Of a stretch of DNA of 64,000 nucleotides, positions 45,200 through 55,592 are shown piece after piece. The position numbers and the translations under genes are program-made. The stretch is from NCBI GenBank assembly GCA_016708825.1, contig JADJEZ010000005.1:124001-188000 (forward strand), in the 5' to 3' direction. The DNA comes from Betaproteobacteria bacterium (GTDB taxonomy: Bacteria; Pseudomonadota; Gammaproteobacteria; Burkholderiales; Usitatibacteraceae). Numbering within the stretch: the first letter of the stretch is position 1; the number at the start of each line of letters is the position of its first letter. The notes under the pieces are model-generated. The model did no database searches. It saw only the letters and a list, made by a program, of their open reading frames with translations, and was not told the origin of the DNA.

Positions 45200-47345
45200 C
45201 GTCGGAGGCCGCGCCGGCGCCCGGCTCCTGCGCCCGGTCGCGCAGGGCCCACCACTGCCGGGCCTCGTCTTCCCGCCAAGGCAGGCCGCGCGCCACCTCG
45301 GCCAGCACGGCGGCAACCTCCGCGATCGATCCCGGCCGCGCATCGCGATCCTTGGCGAGGCATCGTGACACGAGCGCATCGAGGGCGGCCGGTGCGTCCC
45401 CGGCCCCGCTTCGCGCAATCGAAGGCGCCTCGACGTTCAGCACCTGGTAGACGAGGTCGTGGTCGCTTTGCGTCTCGAAGACGCGCCGGCCGGTGAGCAC
45501 GAAGAACGCCACGGCGCCCAGCGCGTAGATGTCGGCGCGGGCGTCGGCGTCGGCCGGGTTGCGCAGGCGCTCGGGCGCCATGTAGAGCGGGGTTCCCAGC
45601 ACTCGGGCGAACTGCGTGATGTCGCGCGTGTGCGGGTTCTCCAGCTCCTTCACGAGGCCGAAGTCGAGCACCTTCACGACGTCGTGTTCGCCGCCGTGAC
45701 GGCAGAGCATGAGGTTGTGGGGCTTCACGTCGCGGTGCACCAGCCCGTGGTCGTGCGCCTCCTTGAGCGAGCCGCAGACCTGCCGGAGCACGTGCACGGC
45801 ACGGGCCACGGGCAACCGGCCTTCCTTTCCGACCAGGTCCTCGAGAGACAGGCCGTCCAGGTACTCCATGGCGTAGTAGAACGCGCCCTCGCGCGTGCGC
45901 CCGTAGTCGTAGATCTCGATGGTGTTGGGGTGCGAGAGACGGCTGCAGAGCTGCACTTCGCGCTCGAAACGCGTCACCGCCTCGTCGCTGGCCAGCGCCT
46001 CCTTGAGCACCTTCACGGCCACGGGGCGCTTCAGGTGCGAATGGCGGGCGAGGTAGACGTGGCTGATGCCACCCTCGCCGATCTCGCGCTCGAGCGTATA
46101 GGGCCCCACGCGGCGCGCTTCGCGCAGTTTCAGCCGCACGGCCCAGACCGAAGACGACATCGCCGCGGCGAGTGCCACCGCGAAGAAGGCGAGCAGCGTG
46201 GTGAACGCGATCTCCACGTACTTGAGGGGCGCGTACGCTTCCGCCTCCTCGATCTCGACGGCGATGACCACCTCCTTCTCGCGAAGCCAGCGCCAGGCGC
46301 CTATCACCTCGGCGCCGCGGTAGCTGCGGTACGGCTCCAGGATCGCGCCCTCGAAAGGGCCGCCGGTGGCAGGGGCCTGCAGCGCCGCGGCCGCGAGGGC
46401 CGTGAGCGGCCACTCGGCCGGCGGCCTCGCAGGGCGGAATCCGGCCACGATGTCGCCGCCGGGGTCACGGACGGGAATGCGCAGGATCCCGGAGTCCCCT
46501 GCCGCCACCAGCCCCGCGACCCGAAGATCCCCGAGGTAGCGGCTCTGCGTGAGCATCATCCCGTGGCTGTCGAAGGCGTAGGCCTCGCGCGAGGACTTCG
46601 TAGTGCTCAGAGTGAGGAGCGAGCCGAAGCGCGAATCGGCCAGGCGCCCGAAGCCCAGCGCGGCGATCACCTCCCCGGCCGCGTTGCGGATCGGGGTCTC
46701 CACCCACACCAGGGGGCGATCGAAAGGCAGGCCGGCAGATCCGCCCACGCGCTCGCGTTCTTCGAAGGGCCTCACGAACACGGTGCGCCCCTCGAAGACC
46801 GGCTTGAGCCGCGTGGCGAAATCGGACTCCGCCACAGAAAGCCCGCAATAGGCGTCGTTCAGCGCCGCGATGATGGCGCCGTTGCGCCCGATGAGGTTGA
46901 CCGCCACCGCCTCCTCGAGGGCCACGAAGGGTGCGATCTTCGCGAGCAGCTTCTGGCGCGCCGGGGAGCGGCAAACCGAAACGGCATCCATGCCCGACTC
47001 GGCCAGGCGCACGAGCGCGGCGGCCTCGCGCTGCACGGGCTCCTCGGCGGCCCAGCGCTCGGCGGCGCGCTTCTTCTCGCCGATCCAGATGGTGAGCGCC
47101 TCGGACTCGCTCTCGAGGAGTGCCGCGAGGCCCGCGGCGCGCAGGTCCCGGAGCGAGCCGCGCACCTGGCCGTAGGACCACCAGCCCATGGCCGCGAGCG
47201 AGATCGCGACGATGACCATGATCCCGACCAGGTTCCAGAACCGCTCGCGCGCCTCCTCCCCCGGCATGGCGCCGGGAGGGCGCAGGAGCGCCGGCATGTC
47301 GTCCGGGATCTTGCGCAGCGCGGGCACGGGCTCGTGGGTGGCCAT
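44868..47345 (-). CDS. Membrane-anchored Ser/Thr protein kinase with extracytoplasmic sensor domain
   Basis: The protein begins with a short cytoplasmic tail and a membrane helix at about 38-58. A Cache-like extracytoplasmic region of about 310 residues follows, then a second helix near 385-405 and a kinase domain at about 420-680. Kinase motifs are complete: GEGGISHVYLA, VAVKVLKE, HRDVKPHNLM, LDFGLVKE and MAPERLR. The natural C-terminus is probably near 45210 (end of the conserved part at ARQWWALRDR). The remaining frame to 44868 is antisense to the DUF5648-like repeats and has no kinase similarity. It lies downstream of mtrB behind a terminator. The signal it senses is unknown. Confidence 0.85.
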   Translation of the reverse strand: MATHEPVPALRKIPDDMPALLRPPGAMPGEEARERFWNLVGIMVIVAISLAAMGWWSYGQVRGSLRDLRAAGLAALLESESEALTIWIGEKKRAAERWAAEEPVQREAAALVRLAESGMDAVSVCRSPARQKLLAKIAPFVALEEAVAVNLIGRNGAIIAALNDAYCGLSVAESDFATRLKPVFEGRTVFVRPFEERERVGGSAGLPFDRPLVWVETPIRNAAGEVIAALGFGRLADSRFGSLLTLSTTKSSREAYAFDSHGMMLTQSRYLGDLRVAGLVAAGDSGILRIPVRDPGGDIVAGFRPARPPAEWPLTALAAAALQAPATGGPFEGAILEPYRSYRGAEVIGAWRWLREKEVVIAVEIEEAEAYAPLKYVEIAFTTLLAFFAVALAAAMSSSVWAVRLKLREARRVGPYTLEREIGEGGISHVYLARHSHLKRPVAVKVLKEALASDEAVTRFEREVQLCSRLSHPNTIEIYDYGRTREGAFYYAMEYLDGLSLEDLVGKEGRLPVARAVHVLRQVCGSLKEAHDHGLVHRDVKPHNLMLCRHGGEHDVVKVLDFGLVKELENPHTRDITQFARVLGTPLYMAPERLRNPADADARADIYALGAVAFFVLTGRRVFETQSDHDLVYQVLNVEAPSIARSGAGDAPAALDALVSRCLAKDRDARPGSIAEVAAVLAEVARGLPWREDEARQWWALRDRAQEPGAGAASDVRKRAHGRPFERPAVPLHFPPGRVAGREPVVRVVAHESLVVGAQHLQVSRRTGAVRRHGLDVEPGALVIPPAGALHEVAFRGARGEEVRVRTARQGSVEAAHRRGGREIE

Positions 47346-47373
47346 GGGCCCATCATACGAGAGGCCGACCGGG

Positions 47374-47408
47374 CAAAGAAAAAGGCCGCGCCCTTTCGGG
47401 TGCGGCCT
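47374..47408 (-). terminator. Rho-independent terminator after mtrB-like gene
   Basis: On the minus strand AGGCCGC/GCGGCCT flanks an inner CCC-GAAA-GGG-type stem (47383-47408), and TTTTTCTTT follows. It begins 22 bases past the porin stop and separates mtrAB from the kinase gene. Confidence 0.75.
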
Positions 47409-47430
47409 CGGAAGTGCGGGTTCGGCCCCG

Positions 47431-49516
47431 CTAGAAGTTCCAGGAAACCAGGCCGTAGACGATGTTGGCCTTGTACACCGGGTTGGCCAGGTAGCCCAGG
47501 AAGTAGCTGTTGGCTCCGCTGTTGCCCGGGATCACGTACTGGAAGCCGTCGGTCTGCACGTCCTGGCGGTCGAACTTCTCGTAGGCATAGCCCGCCGTGA
47601 GCGTGAGCGCCTTGCTGAACTTGTACACGCCCTTCAGGTTGAAGGAGGTGCGCTTCGCGTCGTCGTAGTTGGACATCGCTTCCGGCCCCGCACCGGGGCG
47701 GTTGCTGTCGAAGTCGACCGAGCCGTCCGACTTGTAGTACACGACGGAGGCCTTGACCATCAGCTTCTCCGTGGCCGGCAGGTCGAGGGCCACGCCGAAC
47801 GCCCAGTTCTTGTCCCGGACGGTGCCTTCCCAGTTGTAGTTGGACGTGGTCGCCACGCTCGCCGGGTCGTAGGCACCCGCCGTGGAGGACGAGCCCACGA
47901 CTCTGTGGCGCGAGTCGTACTTCACGTTCTCGACGTCGCCGAAAACGGTCCAGCGGGCCGTCTCGATTGCCGTAGGACACGCTCGCGTAGAGTTCGCGAC
48001 GATCGTCGCCCAGGCGACCGAGAACCGTCTTCGTGTAGTCGATCTTCTTGGACGTGGCCTCGAGGGAGACGTCGAGGAATTCCGCGGGCGTGAAGTCGAT
48101 CGAGGCCTTCCAGGACTTCTGGTCGGAGTCCGACGCGTCGAAGGAGCGCAGGAACCGGTTCCAGTACAGCACGTCGTTGGCGTCCACGCCGTCGTTGCCG
48201 TGCAGGAAATTGGCCGTGCGCTTGAGATCCGTGTACTTCAGGCGCGCCGAGACGCTGTCGAACATGCTCGTCTTCCACTCGACGAACCACTTCTTGTCCT
48301 CGGTCCGGTCGAAGTCCGCGCGGTGGCGCTCGAGATCGAGTTCGTCGTAGCCCACGCCCAGGCGGTTCTGCCGGTTCAGGCGATAGAACGCGTCGAAGCC
48401 CCAGCTCTTCTTGTCGATCGACATCGGCTCGTTCTCGTAGGGCGTGCCCGACGAGGCCGTGCCGACGAAAGTGACGTGCGTGGACTTGTCGTCGCGCTTC
48501 CAGCGGTTCACGAAGAGGCGCGTGTCGAGGTTGCGCATCGGAGCCGAGGCGAGCGCCAGCGTGAAGGCTCGTGCTCGACCTTGCCGTCGTAGGTCGGCGT
48601 GTTCGGCAGCGTCGTGAGGGCCGCACCGGCCGCGCCCAGCACCGTGGTGCCCAGGTTGGTGTTGCTCTTCAGCTCGTCGTCGGTGAAGCGCAGCGCGAGC
48701 GTCGAGTTGAACGGCAGCTTGCGGATCGTCGCGTTGGCGGCCAGGCGCGAGTACTTGTTGTCGGCCTCCAGGTAGGTGCGGTCCTGGCCCAGGTAGAAGC
48801 CGTTGTTCCAGTCGACGAACTTGTTGTCGTTCTCGAACTTGCTGGTCATCCACGACACCGCGAACTGCATCGTCTTCGAGCTGTAGCCGCCCTCGACGGT
48901 GGCGTTGCGCGTCGTGTACTCCGTCGGGAACGCGATGTCGATCTGGCCGTTGCCCGGGCTCATGCCCTGGGAGGAGGCGCCGACCTTGTTGCCGCTCTGC
49001 GACCTGGTTGCCGTCGACGCGGAAGTACCACGGAGAGGCGCCCTGGAACTCGAAGAACCCGCCGTCGTCGCGGCGCTTGTAGCCGATGTCGATGGTGTTC
49101 CACAGCGCCGGGTTGAGCGACGGCAGCGTCGCCATGATGCTGGCGCTGCCGGCGTTGGCGTAGGGCGTGCGTCCGCCGAACAGGAAGTTGTGCTTCAGCT
49201 GGTCGGTGTACAGGCGGTACTTGAAGACGTCGTACATGCCGCCGCGCAGATTCACGAAGTGATCGTCGCGGCCGATGTTCTCGCCGAAGAGATCCATCCA
49301 GTAGCGGCTGCCGCGCCCGGAGATGTCGAAGCCGAGGAGGCCGCCGTTGGAGAGGTCGCGGAACTCGTTCAGCTTGGAGGCGTCGGGGGCGTCCTTGTCG
49401 CCGACGTTGATGGCGCCGACGCTGACCGACCCATTGAGCGAGAAGTCGGACTGGGCGAAGACCGGTGCCGCGATGAACAGGTTCGCGATCAGGACTGCAA
49501 TGAGCTTCTGTTTCAT
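47431..49516 (-). CDS. mtrB: MtrB/PioB family decaheme-associated outer-membrane porin (three frameshifts)
   Basis: The complete product would be about 695 residues: a signal peptide (MKQKLIAVLIANLFIAAPVFAQ) and a large beta-barrel with alternating aromatic strands ending in YGLVSWNF. The N-terminal part (DISGRGSRYWMDLFGENIGRD, then LYTDQLKHNFLFGGRTP) is characteristic of the MtrB/PioB family, which sheathes a decaheme cytochrome through the outer membrane. No cysteine occurs in the first 170 residues, so the CXXC of Shewanella MtrB is absent. Slips lie near 49003, 48570 and 47968. The ATG at 49516 has AAGGGG nine bases upstream. It follows the cytochrome gene by 13 bases. Confidence 0.88.
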
Positions 49517-49529
49517 GATCGTCATCCCC

Positions 49530-50462
49530 TTAGCGGATCAGGTAGCGGCCGCGGTTCGACGGAGCGTTCGAGCCGTGGACGGAGTTGTGGCAGTTCAGGC
49601 ACGAGCGATACACGAGGCGGTTGCTCGCGCTCGTCTGCGACGTCCCGTCCGCCCGGATCCAACCCGCGTTCTGGTCGTAGTAGGAGGTCGGGTGACGGCC
49701 CTGGATATGGCAGTCCTGGCACACGTTGGGGACCTTTTCGGCAAGCAGCTTGCCGTGGGAGGAGCCGTGCGGCGTGTGGCAGGTGAGACAGTTTTCCTCG
49801 ACCGGCGGGTGGCCGAACACATAGGGCCCGCGCTTGTCGGCGTGGCAGGAGAAGCACTGCTGGTTCACGCTCTCGTGCTTCACCATCGCCTGGCTCAACG
49901 CCCCGTGGGGGTTGTGGCAGTCGGAGCACTTCACCTTGCCTTCCTGGATCGGATGGTGCGAGGTCTTCATCGTGGCGCTGCGCACCTGCTTGTGGCACGT
50001 ACCGCAGATCTCCGCCTCGATCGGCCGGTTGGTGGTCGTGAAGATCGCCGGCGTCGGGCCCTTGTTCTTGCCGTGAATGCTGTGGCAGTTCGAGCAGGCC
50101 ACGTCGTTCTTGGCGTGCTTGCCGGATTCCCAGAAGGCCAGCTGGCGGTTGCCCGCGTGGCAGGAGAGGCAAACCTCGGACTTCTGCTCAGGCGTCGTGG
50201 CCTTGACCATCTTGTTGTTGGGAAGGGCCTTCTTGCCGCGGGCCGCGACGTGCTCCGTCGCATCTCCGTGGCAGGACTGGCACATTTTCCCGGCGGCGTC
50301 GTTCTTGTTGCCGTGCGCGGTCGCCTTGATGGAGTCGTGGGACTCCTCGTGGCATTTGTTGCAAACGGGCTCGGCGCCCTGTGCACTGGCCGGAGCGGCC
50401 CACAGGAACGCGAGCGACAGTGCGCAAGCCGTGACCAGCTTTGCCGCGAGACGATGATGCAT
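49530..50462 (-). CDS. mtrA: Decaheme c-type cytochrome, MtrA/DmsE family
   Basis: The 310-residue periplasmic cytochrome has a signal peptide (AAKLVTACALSLAFLWAAPASAQG) and exactly ten CXXCH motifs: CNKCH, CQSCH, CLSCH, CSNCH, CGTCH, CSDCH, CFSCH, CLTCH, CQDCH and CLNCH. Size and heme count fit MtrA/MtoA/PioA, which conducts electrons through its MtrB-type sheath. GGGAGG five bases before the ATG at 50462 decides the start; a TTG 12 bases upstream is not needed. It is the first gene of a two-gene operon. A perfect FNR box upstream suggests induction at low oxygen. The direction of electron flow cannot be told from the sequence. Confidence 0.95.
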   Translation of the reverse strand: MHHRLAAKLVTACALSLAFLWAAPASAQGAEPVCNKCHEESHDSIKATAHGNKNDAAGKMCQSCHGDATEHVAARGKKALPNNKMVKATTPEQKSEVCLSCHAGNRQLAFWESGKHAKNDVACSNCHSIHGKNKGPTPAIFTTTNRPIEAEICGTCHKQVRSATMKTSHHPIQEGKVKCSDCHNPHGALSQAMVKHESVNQQCFSCHADKRGPYVFGHPPVEENCLTCHTPHGSSHGKLLAEKVPNVCQDCHIQGRHPTSYYDQNAGWIRADGTSQTSASNRLVYRSCLNCHNSVHGSNAPSNRGRYLIR

Positions 50463-50478
50463 GTTGCCTCCCAATGCG

Positions 50479-50490
50479 CCCGTATACGGG
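50479..50490. promoter_or_regulatory. Palindrome CCCGTATACGGG in the mtrA leader
   Basis: This perfect 12-base inverted repeat is 17 bases upstream of the mtrA ATG. It could be a small operator or an mRNA structure near the ribosome binding site. No known factor is identified. Confidence 0.35.
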
Positions 50491-50515
50491 ACGCTTCCGT
50501 TGACCTGGACCGGCT

Positions 50516-50533
50516 CCCCGGCGCCTGCCGGGG
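50516..50533 (-). other. GC-rich hairpin in the mtrA 5' leader
   Basis: CCCCGGC-GCCT-GCCGGGG forms a seven-base-pair stem with a four-base loop. It lies in the predicted leader of about 200 bases, 54 bases before the ATG. It has no T-run, so it is not an obvious attenuator. It may affect mRNA stability. Confidence 0.4.
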
Positions 50534-50671
50534 GGAAGCAGCTTGCCCTCGAGACTCTAGGGGCGCCCTGCTCACCGGTTGCCGATGCTGCTTTTTCTTC
50601 CCTTCTAACCGAAACCTGTGGGTTGCATCGCCTGACGCGCGCACCCCGCCCCGCTTTGGGGGTTACGGCGC

Positions 50672-50677
50672 AGAATA
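50672..50677 (-). promoter_or_regulatory. Candidate -10 element (TATTCT) of mtrAB
   Basis: TATTCT on the minus strand lies 31 bases (centre to centre) downstream of the FNR box, within a base of the class II FNR spacing. It matches TATAAT at four of six positions, weak as expected for an activated promoter. The predicted transcription start is near 50665. Confidence 0.45.
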
Positions 50678-50698
50678 CCCCCCCTCCTCGGTGTCTCT

Positions 50699-50712
50699 TT
50701 GATGCCGATCAA
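50699..50712. promoter_or_regulatory. FNR/ANR box (TTGATGCCGATCAA)
   Basis: TTGAT-GCCG-ATCAA is a perfect match to the FNR/ANR consensus TTGAT-N4-ATCAA. It stands in the 305-base gap between mtrA and the tRNA, upstream of a suitably spaced -10 element. That gap holds nothing else gene-like. Confidence 0.7.
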
Positions 50713-50767
50713 CGGAAAAGAGGGGTTCGATCAACCGGCGTGCGGGAAGGCCGGCTGGGAAGGGAAG

Positions 50768-50844
<77 letters not shown>

Positions 50845-50876
50845 GGAAAGAAAATGCCCGCTGCGAAGCGGGCATT
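50845..50876 (-). terminator. Rho-independent terminator of the rpsU-dnaG-rpoD unit
   Basis: A perfect ten-base-pair stem AATGCCCGCT/AGCGGGCATT with a four-base loop (50853-50876) is followed on the minus strand by TTCTTTCC. It is 53 bases past the rpoD stop and just before the tRNA. Confidence 0.85.
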
Positions 50877-50928
50877 GTAATGGTCGCCGGAAGCCGCCGG
50901 TTGTAACGCCGACGGTTACAGGCGCCGC

Positions 50929-52836
<1,908 letters not shown>

Positions 52837-52885
52837 GAGCGGCTCCGGAAGAAGGCAAAGCGGGTGGGAAAAACCGCTTATTTTA

Positions 52886-54703
52886 TCATTGTTTAGGCGG
52901 CTTTTCGAGCGGGGAGTTCACTCCCTTGGCGGCTGCCTGGCGGGCGGTGAGTGCGGCCAGTTCGGCCTGCTCGGCGGGGGTCAGGGGCCCGTCCTGGGCG
53001 CGGACCTCGAGTTCGGCCTTGCGCCTCTCCGAGTGCATGAGACCGAGCCGGTCCTGGAGCCCGGCGAGTTCCGCGGCCAGGTCCAGTTCCGCCTCCGGGA
53101 CCTCGTCCAGGACGCTGCCGCCGCCAATGGCTGCGTCGAGCAAGGCTGCGTGCTCCGTGCCTTCGAAGTGGGCAATCACCTGCCCCAGCGTGAGGCCTTG
53201 CTCGGCCTCCCGGACGAAAGCGAGGACCGCATGCAGCGCCCGCCCATCCCCGGATCCCTCGGGGACCAGTTCAGGATCGACTGAACGGGCGAGGTCGGGC
53301 TTGCGGAGCACGCGCTGCAGGATCTGCGTCTCGACCGACAGGGCCTGGCGAATTCCCCGGGGAGCGGGGCCGGGACGGGGTCGCGCCGGCCCCCGGACCG
53401 GACCAAGGCCCGGGATCTGCTCGGCATCCAGCCCCGACATTTCCGCGAGCCGCTTGCGGATCATGGCGCCCAGGGCAGGCGCCTCGATCTGGGTCACGAG
53501 GGGCCGCGCGACCGCGAGGAACCGCGCACGGCCCTCTTCGGAGCGCATGTCCACCTTCGAGGCGATTTCCGACACCAGGTACTGCGAGAGGGGCACGGCC
53601 CGCTCGAGCGCCGCCACGAATGCCGAGCTTCCCTCGCGGCGCACGAACGTGTCGGGATCGTCTTCCGCCGGCAGGAAGAGGAAGGCCACGCTTTTCCCGT
53701 CCGCCAGCACCGGAAGCGACACCTCGAGGGCTTTCCAGGCGGCCTTTCGCCCTGCGCTGTCGCCGTCGAAGCAGAAGGCCACGTTGTCGACCAGCCGCAG
53801 GAGCTTGGCCACGTGCATCGGTGTCGTCGCGGTGCCGAGAGTAGCCACGGCATTTTCGACGCCGTGCTGCGCGAGCGCCACGACGTCCATGTAGCCCTCG
53901 ACCACTACCGCGAGATTCGCGTCGCGGATCGCGCGCCGTGCCTGCCACAGGCCGTAGAGTTCCCGGCCCTTCTCGAACAGCTGCGTCTCGGGAGAATTCA
54001 GGTACTTGGGCTCGCCATCGCCCGTGATGCGCCCGCCGAAACCGATCACGTTGCCGCGCGAGTCGAGGATGGGAAACATGACCCTCCCCCGGAACCGGTC
54101 GTAGCGCCGCGACTTGCGCACCGGTTCGCCATCCGATGCGTCGCCCGGCTCGGAATCGATGACGAGGCCCGTCTCCTTCACTTCCTCGGATTCGTAGTCG
54201 GCAAAGACGCCCTTGAGCGACTGCCAGGCTTCGGGCGCGAATCCCAGCCCGTAGCGGGCGGCGATCTCGCCGGACAGCCCGCGTCGCTTGAGATAATCGA
54301 TCGCCTCCGGAGATTTCTTGAGCTCGCCCCGGTAGTAGTTGAGCGCTTCCATCATGCGATCGACGAGCCCGCGGACCTGCGCGGGCGCCGTACGGCCGGT
54401 CGCGGCTCCGCGGACCTCCGGAACCTCCATGCCGACCTGCTGCGCGAGTTCGCGGATCGCATCGGGGTAGGTGAACCCCGAATACTCCATCACGAAACCG
54501 ATCGCGTTGCCGTGCGCGCCGCATCCGAAGCAATGGTAGAACTGCTTCGAGGGGCTCACGTTGAACGAGGGCGTCTTCTCGTTGTGGAACGGGCAGCACG
54601 CCTTGAAGTTGGTCCCCGCCTTCTTGAGCTTCACGTGCCGGTCGATCACGTCGACGATGTCGACGCGCCCGAGGAGCGCCTGGATGAAATCCTGCGGGAT
54701 CAT
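52886..54703 (-). CDS. dnaG: DNA primase DnaG
   Basis: The 605-residue primase synthesises RNA primers at the replication fork. The CHC2 zinc finger is at about 36-66 (CCPFHNEKTPSFNVSPSKQFY, then HCFGCG). The catalytic core follows, with FGGRITGDGEPKYLNSPET near 225. Toprim motifs include VVVEGYMDVVALAQ near 265 (acidic Glu) and CFDGDSAGRKAAWKALE near 310. The C-terminal DnaB-binding domain occupies about 450-600. The start at IPQDFIQALLGRVDIVDVI matches the family N-terminus. It lies between yqeY and rpoD. Confidence 0.97.
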   Translation of the reverse strand: MIPQDFIQALLGRVDIVDVIDRHVKLKKAGTNFKACCPFHNEKTPSFNVSPSKQFYHCFGCGAHGNAIGFVMEYSGFTYPDAIRELAQQVGMEVPEVRGAATGRTAPAQVRGLVDRMMEALNYYRGELKKSPEAIDYLKRRGLSGEIAARYGLGFAPEAWQSLKGVFADYESEEVKETGLVIDSEPGDASDGEPVRKSRRYDRFRGRVMFPILDSRGNVIGFGGRITGDGEPKYLNSPETQLFEKGRELYGLWQARRAIRDANLAVVVEGYMDVVALAQHGVENAVATLGTATTPMHVAKLLRLVDNVAFCFDGDSAGRKAAWKALEVSLPVLADGKSVAFLFLPAEDDPDTFVRREGSSAFVAALERAVPLSQYLVSEIASKVDMRSEEGRARFLAVARPLVTQIEAPALGAMIRKRLAEMSGLDAEQIPGLGPVRGPARPRPGPAPRGIRQALSVETQILQRVLRKPDLARSVDPELVPEGSGDGRALHAVLAFVREAEQGLTLGQVIAHFEGTEHAALLDAAIGGGSVLDEVPEAELDLAAELAGLQDRLGLMHSERRKAELEVRAQDGPLTPAEQAELAALTARQAAAKGVNSPLEKPPKQ

Positions 54704-54766
54704 GCGGGTGGTCTCTCCCGGTCCCCGTGTGCACTGTCCTCCCGCGGGCGGGCGGGAGCGCCGCGG

Positions 54767-55211
54767 TCAGCCCGCGAGTTTCGCCTTCACCAGCGCCGAG
54801 ACGCGGCCCATGTCCGCGCGGCCGGCCACTTTCGGCTTCACAATCGCCATCACCTTGCCCATGTCGGTGGGCGACGCTTCCCGTCGCGGCCAGCGCCTCG
54901 ACGACGATCGCGTCGATCCCGGACTCGGAGAGTTGCTCGGGTAGATAGGCCTGCAGGACGGCCATCTCGCGCTTTTCCACGTCCGCCAGGTCCTGGCGCT
55001 GCGCCTTCTCGTACTGGGCCACGGAATCCCGGCGCTGCTTGAGCATCTTCTCGATGACCGCTACCACGGCGGCATCGTCGAGCGTGATCCGCTCGTCGAC
55101 CTCCCGCTGCTTCATCGCCGAGGTGAGCAGGCGCAGGGTGCCGAGGCGCTCCGCATCGCGCGCCTTCATGGCCGCCTTCACGTCCTCGTTCACCCGATCG
55201 CGAAGTTGCAT
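54767..55211 (-). CDS. yqeY: GatB/YqeY domain protein (frameshifted)
   Basis: The protein of about 148 residues is entirely GatB/YqeY. It starts with LRDRVNEDVKAAMKARDAERL and then SAMKQREVDERI, and LQAYLPEQLSESGIDAIV follows near 88-105. After a slip near 54888, the frame reads ASPTDMGKVMAIVKPKVAGRADMGRVSALVKAKLAG, the usual ending, and stops at TGA 54767. A role in tRNA-dependent amidation is suspected for the family but unproven. It sits between rpsU and dnaG as in most betaproteobacteria. Confidence 0.92.
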
Positions 55212-55287
55212 GCTTGCCTTTGCCGGAAATGACCGCGGCGAGCGGGGCGCTCGGGCCCGGCTCGCCGCGAAGTGCCTGCCGGTGCGC

Positions 55288-55500
55288 TCAGTAGAGCTTC
55301 GGCGGAAGCATCTGCGAGCGCATGCGCTTGTAGCGGCGCTTCACGGCAGCCGCATGCTTGCGTTTGCGCTCGGCGGTGGGCTTCTCGTAGAACTCGCGCG
55401 CGCGCAGTTCCGTGAGAAGGCCGGTCTTCTCGACCGCGCGCTTGAAGCGGCGGAGAGCGACGTCGAACGGCTCGTTTTCCTTGACTCGGATGGTCGGCAT
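55288..55500 (-). CDS. rpsU: 30S ribosomal protein bS21
   Basis: The 70-residue basic protein starts with PTIRVKENEPFDVALRRFKR and contains VEKTGLLTELRAREFYEKPT and ERKRKHAAAVKRR, a complete match to bS21. The ATG at 55500 was chosen from the invariant N-terminus, although the frame is open for 20 more codons upstream. bS21 aids translation initiation. It is the first gene of the rpsU-yqeY-dnaG-rpoD unit and divergent from tsaD. Confidence 0.98.
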   Translation of the reverse strand: MPTIRVKENEPFDVALRRFKRAVEKTGLLTELRAREFYEKPTAERKRKHAAAVKRRYKRMRSQMLPPKLY

Positions 55501-55540
55501 ATCGGTTCCGAAAGAGATGGGGCAGCGCTGAAAACCCTGC

Positions 55541-55546
55541 ATAATA
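55541..55546 (-). promoter_or_regulatory. Candidate -10 element (TATTAT) of the rpsU unit
   Basis: TATTAT on the minus strand lies about 40 bases before the rpsU ATG and matches TATAAT at five of six positions. The -35 candidate TTCAGG is only 15 bases upstream, so the promoter call is tentative. Confidence 0.35.
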
Positions 55547-55592
55547 TCAAAGTTCTGCATCCCTGAACAGGCGCGCTTCGCGCCCTCCCCGC

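Noticed and set aside
44868..45200. Genuine C-terminal domain on the sensor kinase
   Set aside because: The translated extension is Arg-rich, motif-free and antisense to a recognisable repeat protein. It is more likely readthrough after a lost stop.
50726..50738. A second FNR box (GGTTCGATCAACC) beside the perfect one
   Set aside because: Only one half-site fits the consensus, and the spacing does not suit a -10 element.
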